From JBBSEZ01 sp038239195 (GTDB taxonomy: Bacteria > Planctomycetota > Planctomycetia > Gemmatales > Gemmataceae): a DNA stretch of 64,000 nucleotides. Position numbers and translations under genes: made by a program. Position 1 is the stretch's first letter. Each line of letters starts with the position of its first letter. Positions 31,263 through 39,572 of this stretch are shown here, in pieces. The DNA lies in the NCBI GenBank assembly GCA_038239195.1, contig JBBSEZ010000004.1, positions 1-64,000 of the forward strand. Reading direction: 5' to 3'. The notes under the pieces were generated by a model. That model was not told the origin of the DNA. It saw only the letters and a program-made list of their open reading frames with translations, and did no database searches.

Positions 31263-32075
31263 ATGAGTTCTGCCTTGCCCCGCTCGGGCTCGCCTGCTGC
31301 CCCCGTCGAGGGGGCACAGTGGGTGCTCGGTCCCGAGGACGAGCCCGACCTCGACGCCCTGATCACGGAGGACGACGCCCCCGTGGACAACCTTTTCACC
31401 GAGAAACAGCAGCGGCTGCTGACCGAGTCGCTGTCCAGTTCCTGGGAGGGCCCCGGCGAAGGGCGGCCGTTCCAGGTGATGTCCAACGTGGGGCTCTTCA
31501 ACAAGAACAAGATGCCTCCCCTGGTGCCCGACTGCATGCTCGTCCTCGACGTGAGCGCGGCCGAGAACCTGCGGGCCAAGGAAAATCGCTCGTACTTTCG
31601 CTGGGTGGTCGGGAAGGCGCCCGAGGTCGTGATCGAAATTGTTTCGGACCGGCGCGGCGACGAGGAGACGCTGAAGAAGGGCGATTACGCCCGCATGGGC
31701 GTGCCCTTTTACGTGATTTTCGACCCGGACGACCTGCTCGGCGGCGGGGCGCTCCGGTGCTTCGTCCTGGAGGGGGGCCGCTACCGGCGGGCCCAGCAGG
31801 AATGGTTCGAAGCGGTGGGACTTGGGCTAACCCTCTGGCAGGGCGCTTACGAAGGCGCGCGGGAGACCTGGCTGCGCTGGTGCGACCGCGCCGGGCGCGT
31901 CATCCCTACCGGCGCGGAACGCGCCGACGAGGAGCGCAGGCGAGCCGACGACGCCACGGCGAGGGCCGACCGCCTGGCAGCGCAACTGCGGGCGCTCGGC
32001 ATCGACCCGGACGCCCCGGAGGCGAGCCGGCCCCAGAAGCCGGCGCCGAAAAAACGAGGGAAGAAAGGGCACTAG
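31263..32075 (+). CDS. Uma2-family (DUF820) PD-(D/E)XK protein
   Basis: 270 aa. Uma2 proteins have a Type-II-restriction-like fold and are abundant in planctomycetes and cyanobacteria; activity is unproven. Core motifs: VPDCMLVLDV (Asp at ~90) and EVVIEIVSDRRGDEE (Glu at ~125), the usual PD..ExK positions. Residues ~215-250 form a charged helical segment (ADEERRRADDATARADRLAAQ) and the C-terminus is Lys/Pro-rich, both usual in planctomycete members. Starts at ATG 31263 with AGGAGG upstream. Follows cstA by 35 bases. Confidence 0.85.
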   Translation: MSSALPRSGSPAAPVEGAQWVLGPEDEPDLDALITEDDAPVDNLFTEKQQRLLTESLSSSWEGPGEGRPFQVMSNVGLFNKNKMPPLVPDCMLVLDVSAAENLRAKENRSYFRWVVGKAPEVVIEIVSDRRGDEETLKKGDYARMGVPFYVIFDPDDLLGGGALRCFVLEGGRYRRAQQEWFEAVGLGLTLWQGAYEGARETWLRWCDRAGRVIPTGAERADEERRRADDATARADRLAAQLRALGIDPDAPEASRPQKPAPKKRGKKGH

Positions 32076-32101
32076 GCCCGGCACCGTCCTGCCTTCGCCG
32101 C

Positions 32102-32581
32102 TCACTCCGGACGGGGCGGCTGGCGGAAGAGGACGAGGTCGTGCCGCTTGATCATGACGCCCGGCTTGTTGTCGGGGCGGTTGCCCATCGTGTAGACGCC
32201 GAACTTGCCCGAGGTCGTCTCGCACACGTAGAGGGCCGCCTGCCCCTGGGCGATCATGCCGCAGGTCATCATGAAGTGGACGTTCTGGCGCGGCGGCAGG
32301 CCGAACTCGCTGACGAGATCGACCTCGGCCCAGCCGATGATCTTGCCCTTGACCCGGTCGATGACGGTGCCGAGGAGCTTGCCGGCCCGGTAGTCGAGCA
32401 GCCAGACCCCTTCGGTGGGGGCGCGGAGGTTGACGGCGACGGCGCCGGTGCAGAGGATGTAGTCCTCGTAGCGGTCGTTGGAGGCGCGGGCCTCCGGGTG
32501 GTGTCCCAGGTAGAGCGAGACGGCCGCCGCGCCCAGCAGCAAGCCGACCGCCAACCACAACAGACGTCCCCGATCCGTCAT
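32102..32581 (-). CDS. Membrane-anchored hypothetical protein
   Basis: 159 aa with one N-terminal hydrophobic segment (LLWLAVGLLLGAAAVSLYL, ~7-25) as signal anchor or uncleaved signal. The rest (~30-159) looks like a beta-rich extracytoplasmic domain. No family recognised. It is convergent with Uma2, and its upstream region on the minus strand faces the glycan cluster, so it may share a divergent promoter region at 32582-32870. Confidence 0.55.
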   Translation of the reverse strand: MTDRGRLLWLAVGLLLGAAAVSLYLGHHPEARASNDRYEDYILCTGAVAVNLRAPTEGVWLLDYRAGKLLGTVIDRVKGKIIGWAEVDLVSEFGLPPRQNVHFMMTCGMIAQGQAALYVCETTSGKFGVYTMGNRPDNKPGVMIKRHDLVLFRQPPRPE

Positions 32582-32870
32582 GACCTGTCCTCCTGGCGCC
32601 GGTTCCTCCCCAGGGCCGCACGAGCGGCCCTCGCGGCGCGGCGCCGCGCACGGCGGGCACTATAGCAACGCGCCAGGCGAGGACAACTTCAGTTCCGGGC
32701 ACCAAGAGGCCGTTCGGACGGCCTTGACCGTTTCTGCGCCCTTTGTTACCGTCGCCTCCTCCCGACGAATGCCCATCCCCTGCTGGAGCAGCGGGACCGT
32801 GGGCGGCCTGCCCTGCGGGAAACCGCACCGGGCACGGCCTGCATTCCCGAGCCGCTCAGAGGCCTCCAGG

Positions 32871-33059
32871 ATGGAAGTCGCCGCCACTTTTCGCGACGAG
32901 AGCTCCGGCAACGGACGATGCGCGGAGCGCCAGCCGAGTTGTCCGTGCTGTGGAGGGCATCTGTTCCCCTCGCGCGGCGCCTTCCAGTGCCCCCGGTGCC
33001 ATTTCCGCATTTGCGAGGGCTGCCAGGGGGCCGAAAGCCCCCCCGAATCAGAGAGTTGA
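32871..33059 (+). CDS. Small zinc-ribbon protein
   Basis: 62 aa. Two CxxC pairs, SCPCCGGHLFP (~24-34) and QCPRCHF (~40-46), followed by ICEGC, form a zinc ribbon/rubredoxin-like knuckle. Ribosome site CTCCAGG is weak but the ATG at 32871 fits. Its stop TGA shares a base with the ATG of the next methyltransferase (TGATG, 33057-33061), showing coupled translation. It may be a partner subunit of that methyltransferase; a parallel is the fused zinc ribbon in the protein at 39573. Confidence 0.6.
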   Translation: MEVAATFRDESSGNGRCAERQPSCPCCGGHLFPSRGAFQCPRCHFRICEGCQGAESPPESES

Positions 33060-33919
33060 TGCGGGAGACAACCACAAACACCGGCGAGCCCGCTGTTGCG
33101 GTGCGGCGCCATGGGGGCGGAGAAACAACCTTGCCCAGCAGCGAGCCAACAGCGGTCGATCCGATGCCTCCTCGGGCGGACAACCGATTCGCGAACTTGA
33201 CCTACGAGGACTTCCGGAAACTGGCGACCGACCCGTCGCTGTCCTGTTACGAGAAGATCGGCTTCCCGAGCTCCTACCGCGAAGGCAAGGAAGAGGCGAT
33301 CTTCCACGACGTCTCGAGGAAGCTGTCCGCCCTCGGGGGGAGGCAGAAGACCATCCTGGACGTCGGGCCGGGGTGCAGTCAACTGGCCCACATGATCGTT
33401 CGCCTGTGCGAGGAACGCGGACACGCTCTGGTCCTGGTCGATTCCGCCGAGATGTTGGGCCACCTTCCCGACCAACCCTTCATCAAGAAGGTGCCCGGAC
33501 AGTTTCCCCACTGCCAGGCCCTCCTGAGCGAGTATGAGGGGCGCGTCGATGCCGCGATCGCCTACAGCGTGGCCCACTACCCGTTCGTCGAGTCCAGCCT
33601 CTTCGAGTTCGTCGATCGGGCGCTGCTGCTGCTGGCCCCCGGAGGAGAGCTCCTGCTCGGCGACGTCCCCAACGTCTCGAAGCGCAAGCGCTTTTTCAGC
33701 TCGCCCGCCGGCGTCGAGCACCACCAGAACTTCGTCGGGCGGGCCGAAGCGCCGGCCGTGGCCTTCAACCAGCCCGAGCCGGGGAAGATCGACGACGCCG
33801 TGGTCCTGGCGCTGCTCTTGCGCGCCCGTCTGGCAGGTTACGACAGCTACGTCCTGCCCCAGGCGGCCGACCTGCCGATGGCAAACCGCCGGGAAGACCT
33901 CCTGTTCCGAAAACCGTGA
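33059..33919 (+). CDS. Class I SAM-dependent methyltransferase
   Basis: 286 aa. Rossmann methyltransferase: motif I KTILDVGPGCSQL (~95-107), acidic VLVDSAEML after it, and post-motif APGGELLLGDVP (~191-202). The N-terminal ~40 residues are low complexity. C-terminal EPGKIDDAVVLALLLRARLAG and YVLPQAADLPM fit the NeuD/PseC-linked methyltransferase type seen in glycan clusters. Start ATG overlaps the zinc-ribbon gene. Substrate probably a sugar or sugar precursor, by context only. Confidence 0.78.
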   Translation: MRETTTNTGEPAVAVRRHGGGETTLPSSEPTAVDPMPPRADNRFANLTYEDFRKLATDPSLSCYEKIGFPSSYREGKEEAIFHDVSRKLSALGGRQKTILDVGPGCSQLAHMIVRLCEERGHALVLVDSAEMLGHLPDQPFIKKVPGQFPHCQALLSEYEGRVDAAIAYSVAHYPFVESSLFEFVDRALLLLAPGGELLLGDVPNVSKRKRFFSSPAGVEHHQNFVGRAEAPAVAFNQPEPGKIDDAVVLALLLRARLAGYDSYVLPQAADLPMANRREDLLFRKP

Positions 33920-33929
33920 GGGGCGCACG

Positions 33930-34607
33930 ATGGAGAAGGCCAAGCAGCTCGTCGTGGTGGGGGACACCGCCTTCGCCGAGATCGCCTGCGAGTACTTCAC
34001 CCACGACTCCCCCTACCGGGTGGCGGCCTTCAGCGTCGAGGAGAAGTACCTGACCAGGCCCACCGTGCTGGGGCTACCGGTCGTCCCCTTCGAGTCGCTC
34101 GAGACCCAGTTCCCCCCCGCGCAGTACGACGTGTTCGTGGCCATTGTGTACACGCAAATGAATCGCCTGCGCGCTCGGCTGAGCCAGACCGCCCGCGACC
34201 GGGGGTATCGGCTCGCCAGTTATTACAGCAGTCGGGCGTTCGTGTGGCGGAACGCGAAGTTCGGCGAACACTGCTTCGTCTTCGAGAACAACGTGGTGCA
34301 GCCGTTCGTGGAGGTGGGGAACAACGTCGTCCTGTGGAGCGGCAACCACGTGGGGCACCACAGCGTGGTCCGCGACAACTGTTTCATCTCCTCGCACGTG
34401 GTGCTGTCGGGCTACGTGGAGGTGGGCAGGAACTGTTTCCTGGGGGTCAACAGCTGCGTGGCCAACAACGTGAAGGTGGGGGCGGACTGCTGGGTGGGGC
34501 CGGGCGTCACGCTCACGCAGGATACGGAAGAGGGGAAGATCTACCCTGCGGGCAAGTCGGAGCCGGCCAAGGTGGGGAGCTTGCGGTTCTTCAAGGCGAG
34601 TGCGTGA
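33930..34607 (+). CDS. NeuD/PglD-like hexapeptide acyltransferase
   Basis: 225 aa. N-terminal Rossmann-like domain (LVVVGDTAFAEIACEYF, ~7-23, as in PglD/NeuD), then left-handed beta-helix hexapeptide repeats from ~105 (e.g. VQPFVEVGNNVVLWSGNHVG, VEVGRNCFLGVNSCVANN). Such enzymes N-acetylate amino groups of sugar nucleotides, so it could act on the amino sugar made by the FdtA/DegT pair at 37890-39421 (FdtC-like role). Start 10 bases after the methyltransferase stop. The catalytic His is probably GHHSV at ~139-141. Confidence 0.8.
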   Translation: MEKAKQLVVVGDTAFAEIACEYFTHDSPYRVAAFSVEEKYLTRPTVLGLPVVPFESLETQFPPAQYDVFVAIVYTQMNRLRARLSQTARDRGYRLASYYSSRAFVWRNAKFGEHCFVFENNVVQPFVEVGNNVVLWSGNHVGHHSVVRDNCFISSHVVLSGYVEVGRNCFLGVNSCVANNVKVGADCWVGPGVTLTQDTEEGKIYPAGKSEPAKVGSLRFFKASA

Positions 34608-35046
34608 TTTCCTCTACGTCAACATTCAGCACGAGCACGCGCGGGACGGCGGTCTCTCCTTCCGCTTCTTCGAGACGCTGGCCTGCAAAACTTTGCTGGT
34701 GCCGCACGGGGACGCCCGGAAGCCGCTGACCGATCTGGGGTTTGTGGAAGACGAGGACTACGTGGCGTTCGACGGTACGGCGGAGTTGCGGAGCAAGTGC
34801 GAGCTCTACCTGGCGGACGAGGACAAACGCCAGGCCATCGCCGAGTCGGGCTACCGGAAGGTCCGGGCCGGACACACCCTCGCCCGGCGGTTCGCCGACG
34901 TGTTCCGCGCCTTCGGGCATCACGGGCCGGCAAATCGCTACGAGCTCCTCAGCCGCACTGATGTTGCCATCCCATTCGACGCGGAAGAAATCTTGAAGGA
35001 AAAAGTGACGACCCTTCAGCCAGGTCACGCCCTGGGCGTGCCGTAA
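34600..35046 (+). CDS. Truncated glycosyltransferase (CgeB/GT-B C-terminal half)
   Basis: 148 aa from GTG 34600, overlapping the acyltransferase stop by 8 bases. Only the C-terminal donor-binding half of a CgeB-type GT is present: GGLSFRFFETLACKTLLVPH (~17-36), where the conserved Glu contacts the nucleotide sugar, then YVAFDGTAELRSKCELYLAD. The N-terminal half is missing, and no related frame lies upstream. A deletion fused it to the acyltransferase end, or it is a subunit acting in trans. Probably inactive alone. Confidence 0.6.
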   Translation: MRDFLYVNIQHEHARDGGLSFRFFETLACKTLLVPHGDARKPLTDLGFVEDEDYVAFDGTAELRSKCELYLADEDKRQAIAESGYRKVRAGHTLARRFADVFRAFGHHGPANRYELLSRTDVAIPFDAEEILKEKVTTLQPGHALGVP

Positions 35047-35179
35047 CCTGAAGGAGCTCAGGGCCCCTACGGCGGCAGGACCTCACTGATTCGTTGGGGC
35101 TGCCTTGACCGGCCCAGGCAAAGTGGAATATAACCCGTCTGCCAGACAACGTTTCACTGTACCCTGGCGAGAGACAAAC

Positions 35180-35929
35180 ATGAAATCCATGGGCGGCGTG
35201 AACGGTACGGTGAACCATGCCGATGCTCGCCAGCGACACCTGGAGCTCTTTCGGGAAACCCCGCTCCCCCCGAATGAACTACTGACCAACCTCGGGCTCT
35301 ACCTCCGAAGCACCGTGATGGCCAAGCTCCTCTATCTCAACGAGCTCTACGAGCAAATCCTGCCACTCCCTGGCGTGGTGATGGAGTTCGGCTGCTGGTG
35401 GGGCGCCAACCTCGCCCTCTTCTCCTCCCTGCGGGCCGTCCACGAGCCGTACAACTACGCTCGCAGAGTGATCGGGTTCGATACGTTCACGGGCTACAAG
35501 TCGCTCGGCGACCAGGACGCGACTTCCGACCTCGTCGTGGAGGGAAGTTATTCCGTGACCGACAACTACCTGCCCCACCTGGAGTCCATGCTCGACTACC
35601 ACGAAGCCGAGAACGTGATGTCGCAGGTGAAGAAATACGAACTGGTCGCCGGGGACGTGACGGAAACCGTGCCCGACTATTTCCGCCGCCACCCCGAATG
35701 CGTCGTGGCGCTGGCGTACGTGGACATGCAGCTCTATAAGCCGACCAAGGCCGCGCTCGAAGGCATCCTGCCCCGCCTCGTCAAGGGAAGCATTGTGGCG
35801 ATCGATGAAATGAACTGCCCCGAGTTCCCGGGGGAGACGCAGGCCGTGCAAGAGGTCCTGGGTTTCCGGAAGCATCGGTTCCTCCGCTCGAAGTTCCTCC
35901 CGGACCGGACCTATGCCGTGATCGAATGA
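35180..35929 (+). CDS. TylF/MycF-type sugar O-methyltransferase
   Basis: 249 aa from ATG 35180 (GAGAG 6 bases upstream; open frame to 35105). SAM motif I VVMEFGCWWGANLALFSS (~68-85), then FDTFTGYKSLGDQD, a characteristic of the TylF/MycF/NovP family, and the acidic metal-binding loop YVDMQLYKPTKAALEGILPR (~188-207). Family members methylate hydroxyls of deoxysugars with Mg2+. Suits a role modifying the glycan's deoxyaminosugar or another residue. Confidence 0.8.
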   Translation: MKSMGGVNGTVNHADARQRHLELFRETPLPPNELLTNLGLYLRSTVMAKLLYLNELYEQILPLPGVVMEFGCWWGANLALFSSLRAVHEPYNYARRVIGFDTFTGYKSLGDQDATSDLVVEGSYSVTDNYLPHLESMLDYHEAENVMSQVKKYELVAGDVTETVPDYFRRHPECVVALAYVDMQLYKPTKAALEGILPRLVKGSIVAIDEMNCPEFPGETQAVQEVLGFRKHRFLRSKFLPDRTYAVIE

Positions 35930-35957
35930 AGGGGTGGGTCGATCGAGAGGGGGCTGG

Positions 35958-36866
35958 ATGAGTAAGTGGTTCAAGCTGGGTTTGGTCTGGCGGCCGTCCG
36001 GCCGGCTCTGGTGGGCCCGCGGATACGCGCACATGCCCACGCCGGAGGTAATCGACGAGCGAACCGTACGCATCCACTTCGCGGCCCTCGACGACCTGAA
36101 GTTTGGCCGGCCTGGCTGGGTGGACGTGGCCGCGGACGACCCCACGCGGGTGCTGCGCGAGGCCGAGGTGCCGTTCCTGGACCTCGGCGAACCGGGCACC
36201 TTCGACGACAGCGGGGTCGTCCCCTCCTGTTTCGCCCCGGTCGCCGGGCGCCGCTGCCTGTACTACATCGGGTGGCAGCGTTGCGAGCGCGTGCCGTACA
36301 AGATGTTCACAGGGCTGGCCGAGCCCGAGGGGGTGGGCTACCGCCGCACCTCGGCCGCACCGATCCTGGACCGCTCGGCCGCCGAGCCCTTTCTGCGCGC
36401 CAACCCAACCATCCAGATCGAGGGAGGCCGCTATCGCGCCTGGTACGTCTCGGCGACCGGTTGGACGAAGGTGGACGACAGGCCGTACCCGGACTACGTG
36501 ATCCGCCACGCCGAATCGGCGGACGGACAGAGTTGGTCCGCGACGGGCCCGGTGTGCATCGGGCATGACTCGCCGGACGAGTTCGGGGTCTCCCGCCCCT
36601 GGGTCGTGCGCGACGCCGACTGCTACCGGATGTGGTACTCCATCCGCTCCCGCTCCGCCCCGTACCGGATCGGCTACGCCGAATCGCCGGACGGCCTGCG
36701 TTGGGCCCGGAAGGACGACCAGGCCGGGATCGAGCGCTCCGACGACGGCTGGGACGCCGAGATGCTCTGCTTTCCGGCGGTGATCGACGTGAACGGAAAG
36801 CGGCTCATGTTCTACAACGGAAACCGTCACGGCGCGACCGGCTTCGGCGTCGCCGTCCTGGAGTAG
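35958..36866 (+). CDS. GH43/130-like beta-propeller protein
   Basis: 302 aa from ATG 35958 (GAGGGGG site just upstream). Repeated blades with GLAEPEGVGYRR, IRHAESADGQSW and IGYAESPDGLRW, plus RMWYSI and AEMLCFPAVID, make a five-bladed propeller as in arabinanases and mannoside phosphorylases. Family members in planctomycete and cyanobacterial glycan loci are often annotated only as glycosylase-like. No signal peptide, so it acts in the cytoplasm. The FDDSGVVPSCF segment (~76-86) holds a likely active-site Asp. Confidence 0.7.
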   Translation: MSKWFKLGLVWRPSGRLWWARGYAHMPTPEVIDERTVRIHFAALDDLKFGRPGWVDVAADDPTRVLREAEVPFLDLGEPGTFDDSGVVPSCFAPVAGRRCLYYIGWQRCERVPYKMFTGLAEPEGVGYRRTSAAPILDRSAAEPFLRANPTIQIEGGRYRAWYVSATGWTKVDDRPYPDYVIRHAESADGQSWSATGPVCIGHDSPDEFGVSRPWVVRDADCYRMWYSIRSRSAPYRIGYAESPDGLRWARKDDQAGIERSDDGWDAEMLCFPAVIDVNGKRLMFYNGNRHGATGFGVAVLE

Positions 36867-36869
36867 CCC

Positions 36870-37826
36870 GTGTTCGCGATCACCCGCTACGTGCCGCCGT
36901 CCAAGGAGGCCTGGGACCACTTCGTCTCGGCCTCGAGGGCGCCCCTGTTCCTGTTCTACCGCGACTACATGGACTACCATGCGAATCGCTTCGTCGATCA
37001 TTCGCTGCTGTTCCACAGGGACGGCCGGCTGGCCGCCGTCCTACCCGCGACGCTCCAGGGGCCCGAACCGACGCTGGTCAGCCACGGGGGCCTGACCTTC
37101 GGAGGAATCGTGTCGGGGCCGGACCTGACGGCCACGCTCATGCTGAGCCTCTTCGACGATCTCGGCGACTACCTGCGCGAACGGGGCATCACCCGGTTGC
37201 TCTACAAAGCGGTGCCTCACATCTATCACGATGCGCCGGCAGAGGAAGATCGGTACGCGCTGTTCCGCGCGGGCGCCCGGCTGTATCGGCGCGACGTGAC
37301 CTGCACCGTCGCCCTCAACCGCAAGCTCCCTTTTCAGGAGCGCCGGCGCAGGGGCGCCAAGAAGGCCCGGGCGGCGGGGGTGATGGTGAGCCAGGGCCCG
37401 GACCTGGCCGCCTTCTGGTCGATCCTGGAGGACAATCTCAAGCAGAGGCACGGGGTGAAGCCCGTCCACTCCCTGGCCGAGATCCAATCCTTGCACGCGC
37501 GCTTTCCCGACCACATCAAGCTGTTCGCTGCCTATCGGGAAGGCACCTTGCTGGCCGGGGCCCTCATTTACCAGCATCGCCGCGTGGCGCACGCCCAGTA
37601 CATCTCGGCTGGCGAGGAGGGGAAGCGCCTGGGCGCCCTCGATCTCGTGTTCGACCACCTCATCGCCGAGTACAGCGGGGGGCACGACTACTTTGACTTC
37701 GGGATCTCGACCGAGGAGCAGGGGAGGGTGTTGAACGTCGGGCTGAGCGAACAGAAAGAAGGGTTTGGCGGCCGGGCCGTCGTTCACGACTTTTACGAAC
37801 TGCACCTTGCTACCGCAGCCGCCTGA
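36870..37826 (+). CDS. FemAB/GNAT-like acyltransferase
   Basis: 318 aa from a GTG 3 bases after the preceding stop, so coupled. Two GNAT-like lobes as in FemX/FemAB and Wbb-type acyltransferases: YMDYHANRFVDHSL and RDGRLAAVLPA in the first, KLFAAYREGTLLAGALIYQH (~211-230) and YFDFGISTEEQGRVLN (~270-285) in the second. Such proteins add aminoacyl or acyl groups from an activated donor to a glycan or lipid-linked sugar. Substrate unknown; may acylate the amino sugar made nearby. Confidence 0.75.
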   Translation: MFAITRYVPPSKEAWDHFVSASRAPLFLFYRDYMDYHANRFVDHSLLFHRDGRLAAVLPATLQGPEPTLVSHGGLTFGGIVSGPDLTATLMLSLFDDLGDYLRERGITRLLYKAVPHIYHDAPAEEDRYALFRAGARLYRRDVTCTVALNRKLPFQERRRRGAKKARAAGVMVSQGPDLAAFWSILEDNLKQRHGVKPVHSLAEIQSLHARFPDHIKLFAAYREGTLLAGALIYQHRRVAHAQYISAGEEGKRLGALDLVFDHLIAEYSGGHDYFDFGISTEEQGRVLNVGLSEQKEGFGGRAVVHDFYELHLATAAA

Positions 37827-37889
37827 GTGTATTTCGACGGCCAGCGCCTCGATCGTGGCGCGCTGTCTTTGCTCTTCGGGGGGTTGTTC

Positions 37890-38303
37890 ATGCCGCTGCG
37901 CTCCTGCGAGATCATCCACCTGCCGCGGATCGCGGACCCGCGGGGGAACCTGACGTTCGTGGAGGGGGGCCGGCACGTCTCCTTCGACATCCGTCGTGTC
38001 TACTACCTCTACGACGTCCCGGGCGGTGCCGAGCGCGGCGGCCACGCCCACCGGGCGCTCCACCAGCTGCTCGTCGCCATGTCCGGGAGCTTCGACGTCG
38101 TTCTCGATGATGGCCGCGAGCAGAAACGTTACCACCTCAATCGTTCCTACGTCGGGCTGTACATCGCGCCGATGGTCTGGCGCTCCCTGGATAACTTCTC
38201 CTCCGGGTCCGTTTGCCTCGTCCTGGCTTCGGCGACCTTCGACGAGGCGGACTACTACCGCGACTACGAGGCCTTTCTCCAGGACGTGCGGAGGTGCGCG
38301 TGA
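37890..38303 (+). CDS. fdtA: dTDP-4-oxo-6-deoxyhexose 3,4-ketoisomerase (FdtA-like)
   Basis: 137 aa from ATG 37890; the open frame extends to 37827 without homology. Cupin fold: RGGHAHRALHQLLVAMSGSF (~51-70) holds the catalytic His pair typical of FdtA/QdtA, and DNFSSGSVCLVLASATFDE the last strands. The enzyme converts dTDP-4-keto-6-deoxy-glucose to a 3-keto isomer, the substrate of FdtB-type aminotransferases. Its stop overlaps the start of exactly such a gene (GTGA), which strongly supports the assignment. Gluco/galacto outcome (QdtA or FdtA) is not decided. Confidence 0.85.
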   Translation: MPLRSCEIIHLPRIADPRGNLTFVEGGRHVSFDIRRVYYLYDVPGGAERGGHAHRALHQLLVAMSGSFDVVLDDGREQKRYHLNRSYVGLYIAPMVWRSLDNFSSGSVCLVLASATFDEADYYRDYEAFLQDVRRCA

Positions 38304-39421
38304 AGACGCCTTTTCTCGACCTCAGGGCCGCCACGGAAGAACTGCGCGGGGAACTGGACGAGGCCTACCGGCGAGTCATGGCGTCGGGCTGGCACGTCCT
38401 GGGCCCCGAGGTCGAGGCGTTCGAACGCGAGCTCGCGGCCTACTGTGGGACGAGCCACTGCGTCGCCGTGGGGAGCGGGCTGGACGCCTTGCATCTGTCG
38501 CTGCGCGCGTACGGGATCGGGCCCGGGGACGAGGTGATCGTGCCCGCCCACACCTTCATCGCGACCTGGCTGGCGGTCTCCGCCACCGGCGCCACCCCCG
38601 TCGGCGCGGACGTCGAGGAGCGGACCTACAACCTCGACCCGGCCTGCGTCGAGGCCGCCGTCACGCCACGGACCGCCGCCATCATCCCGGTTCACCTGTA
38701 CGGCCAGCCCGCCGACATGGCCGCCCTGGGGGCGGTAGCCGCGCGGCATGGCCTTCGCGTGATCGAGGACGCCGCCCAGGCCCACGGGGCAGAGCACCAC
38801 GGCCGGCGTGCGGGGGCCCTCGGCGGGGCGGCGGCCTTCAGCTTCTACCCGGTGAAGAACCTGGGGGCGCTGGGGGACGGCGGCGCGGTCACCACCAACG
38901 ACGGGCAACTGGCCGCGGCGGTGCGCCTGCTCCGGAACTACGGCTCCCGAGTGAAATATCAGCACGAATGCCAGGGCGTGAACAGCCGGCTGGACGAGCT
39001 CCAGGCCGCCTTCCTGCGCGTGAAGCTCCGGCACCTGGACGCGTGGAACGCCCGGCGCGCCCGGCTCGCCTCCCACTACGCCGAGGAACTGGCCGACGTT
39101 CCCGACCTGGTGCTCCCCTCCGCCGGTGCCGAGGCCTCGTCTGCCTGGCACCTCTACGTGGTGCGGCACCCGTGCCGCGACGCCCTCCAGCAGTACCTCC
39201 ATCGCCTGGGTGTCGCCACAATGATTCACTACCCGGTCCTCCCCCCCCGCTCGCCCGCCTACCAGGGCGCGGAGCAGGCGGCACGGTTTTTTCCCGTGGC
39301 CGACCGCCTCGTCCGGGACATTCTCAGCCTGCCGATGAGCCCGCACCACACGTCCGCGGAAATAAGCCACGTCGTCGCATCGATCCGGCAATTCGGCGAG
39401 CGAGGCCGGCTCGCCGTCTGA
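38300..39421 (+). CDS. fdtB: DegT/DnrJ/EryC1 sugar aminotransferase (FdtB-like)
   Basis: 373 aa from GTG 38300. PLP-dependent: KTPFLDLRAAT start, internal aldimine Lys in SFYPVKNLGALGDGGAV (K186), Asp in RVIEDAAQAHGAE (D157), and GVNSRLDELQAAFLRVKL, all typical of the FdtB/QdtB subgroup. It transfers an amino group to C3 of dTDP-3-keto-6-deoxyhexose. Coupled to fdtA by a 4-base overlap. Product would be dTDP-3-amino-3,6-dideoxyhexose. Confidence 0.88.
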   Translation: MKTPFLDLRAATEELRGELDEAYRRVMASGWHVLGPEVEAFERELAAYCGTSHCVAVGSGLDALHLSLRAYGIGPGDEVIVPAHTFIATWLAVSATGATPVGADVEERTYNLDPACVEAAVTPRTAAIIPVHLYGQPADMAALGAVAARHGLRVIEDAAQAHGAEHHGRRAGALGGAAAFSFYPVKNLGALGDGGAVTTNDGQLAAAVRLLRNYGSRVKYQHECQGVNSRLDELQAAFLRVKLRHLDAWNARRARLASHYAEELADVPDLVLPSAGAEASSAWHLYVVRHPCRDALQQYLHRLGVATMIHYPVLPPRSPAYQGAEQAARFFPVADRLVRDILSLPMSPHHTSAEISHVVASIRQFGERGRLAV

Positions 39422-39572
39422 GGGTCGCCCAACGTTCTCGAGCCCGGGAGGCGTCGTGGCGTGGGGCCCGGTTGCGCCAGTTCGCCCTCGCGACGTTCTC
39501 GGTCTTCGCGGCAGGCCGGCCCCTTTGAAGCGAGAGTGGTTTGAGTGGGTTGTCCTTCTGAAGGAGGAGCGC

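Noticed and set aside
33059..33919. Restriction-modification DNA methyltransferase
   Set aside because: No DNA-methylase NPPY/DPPY motif and no nuclease partner; glycan context fits better.
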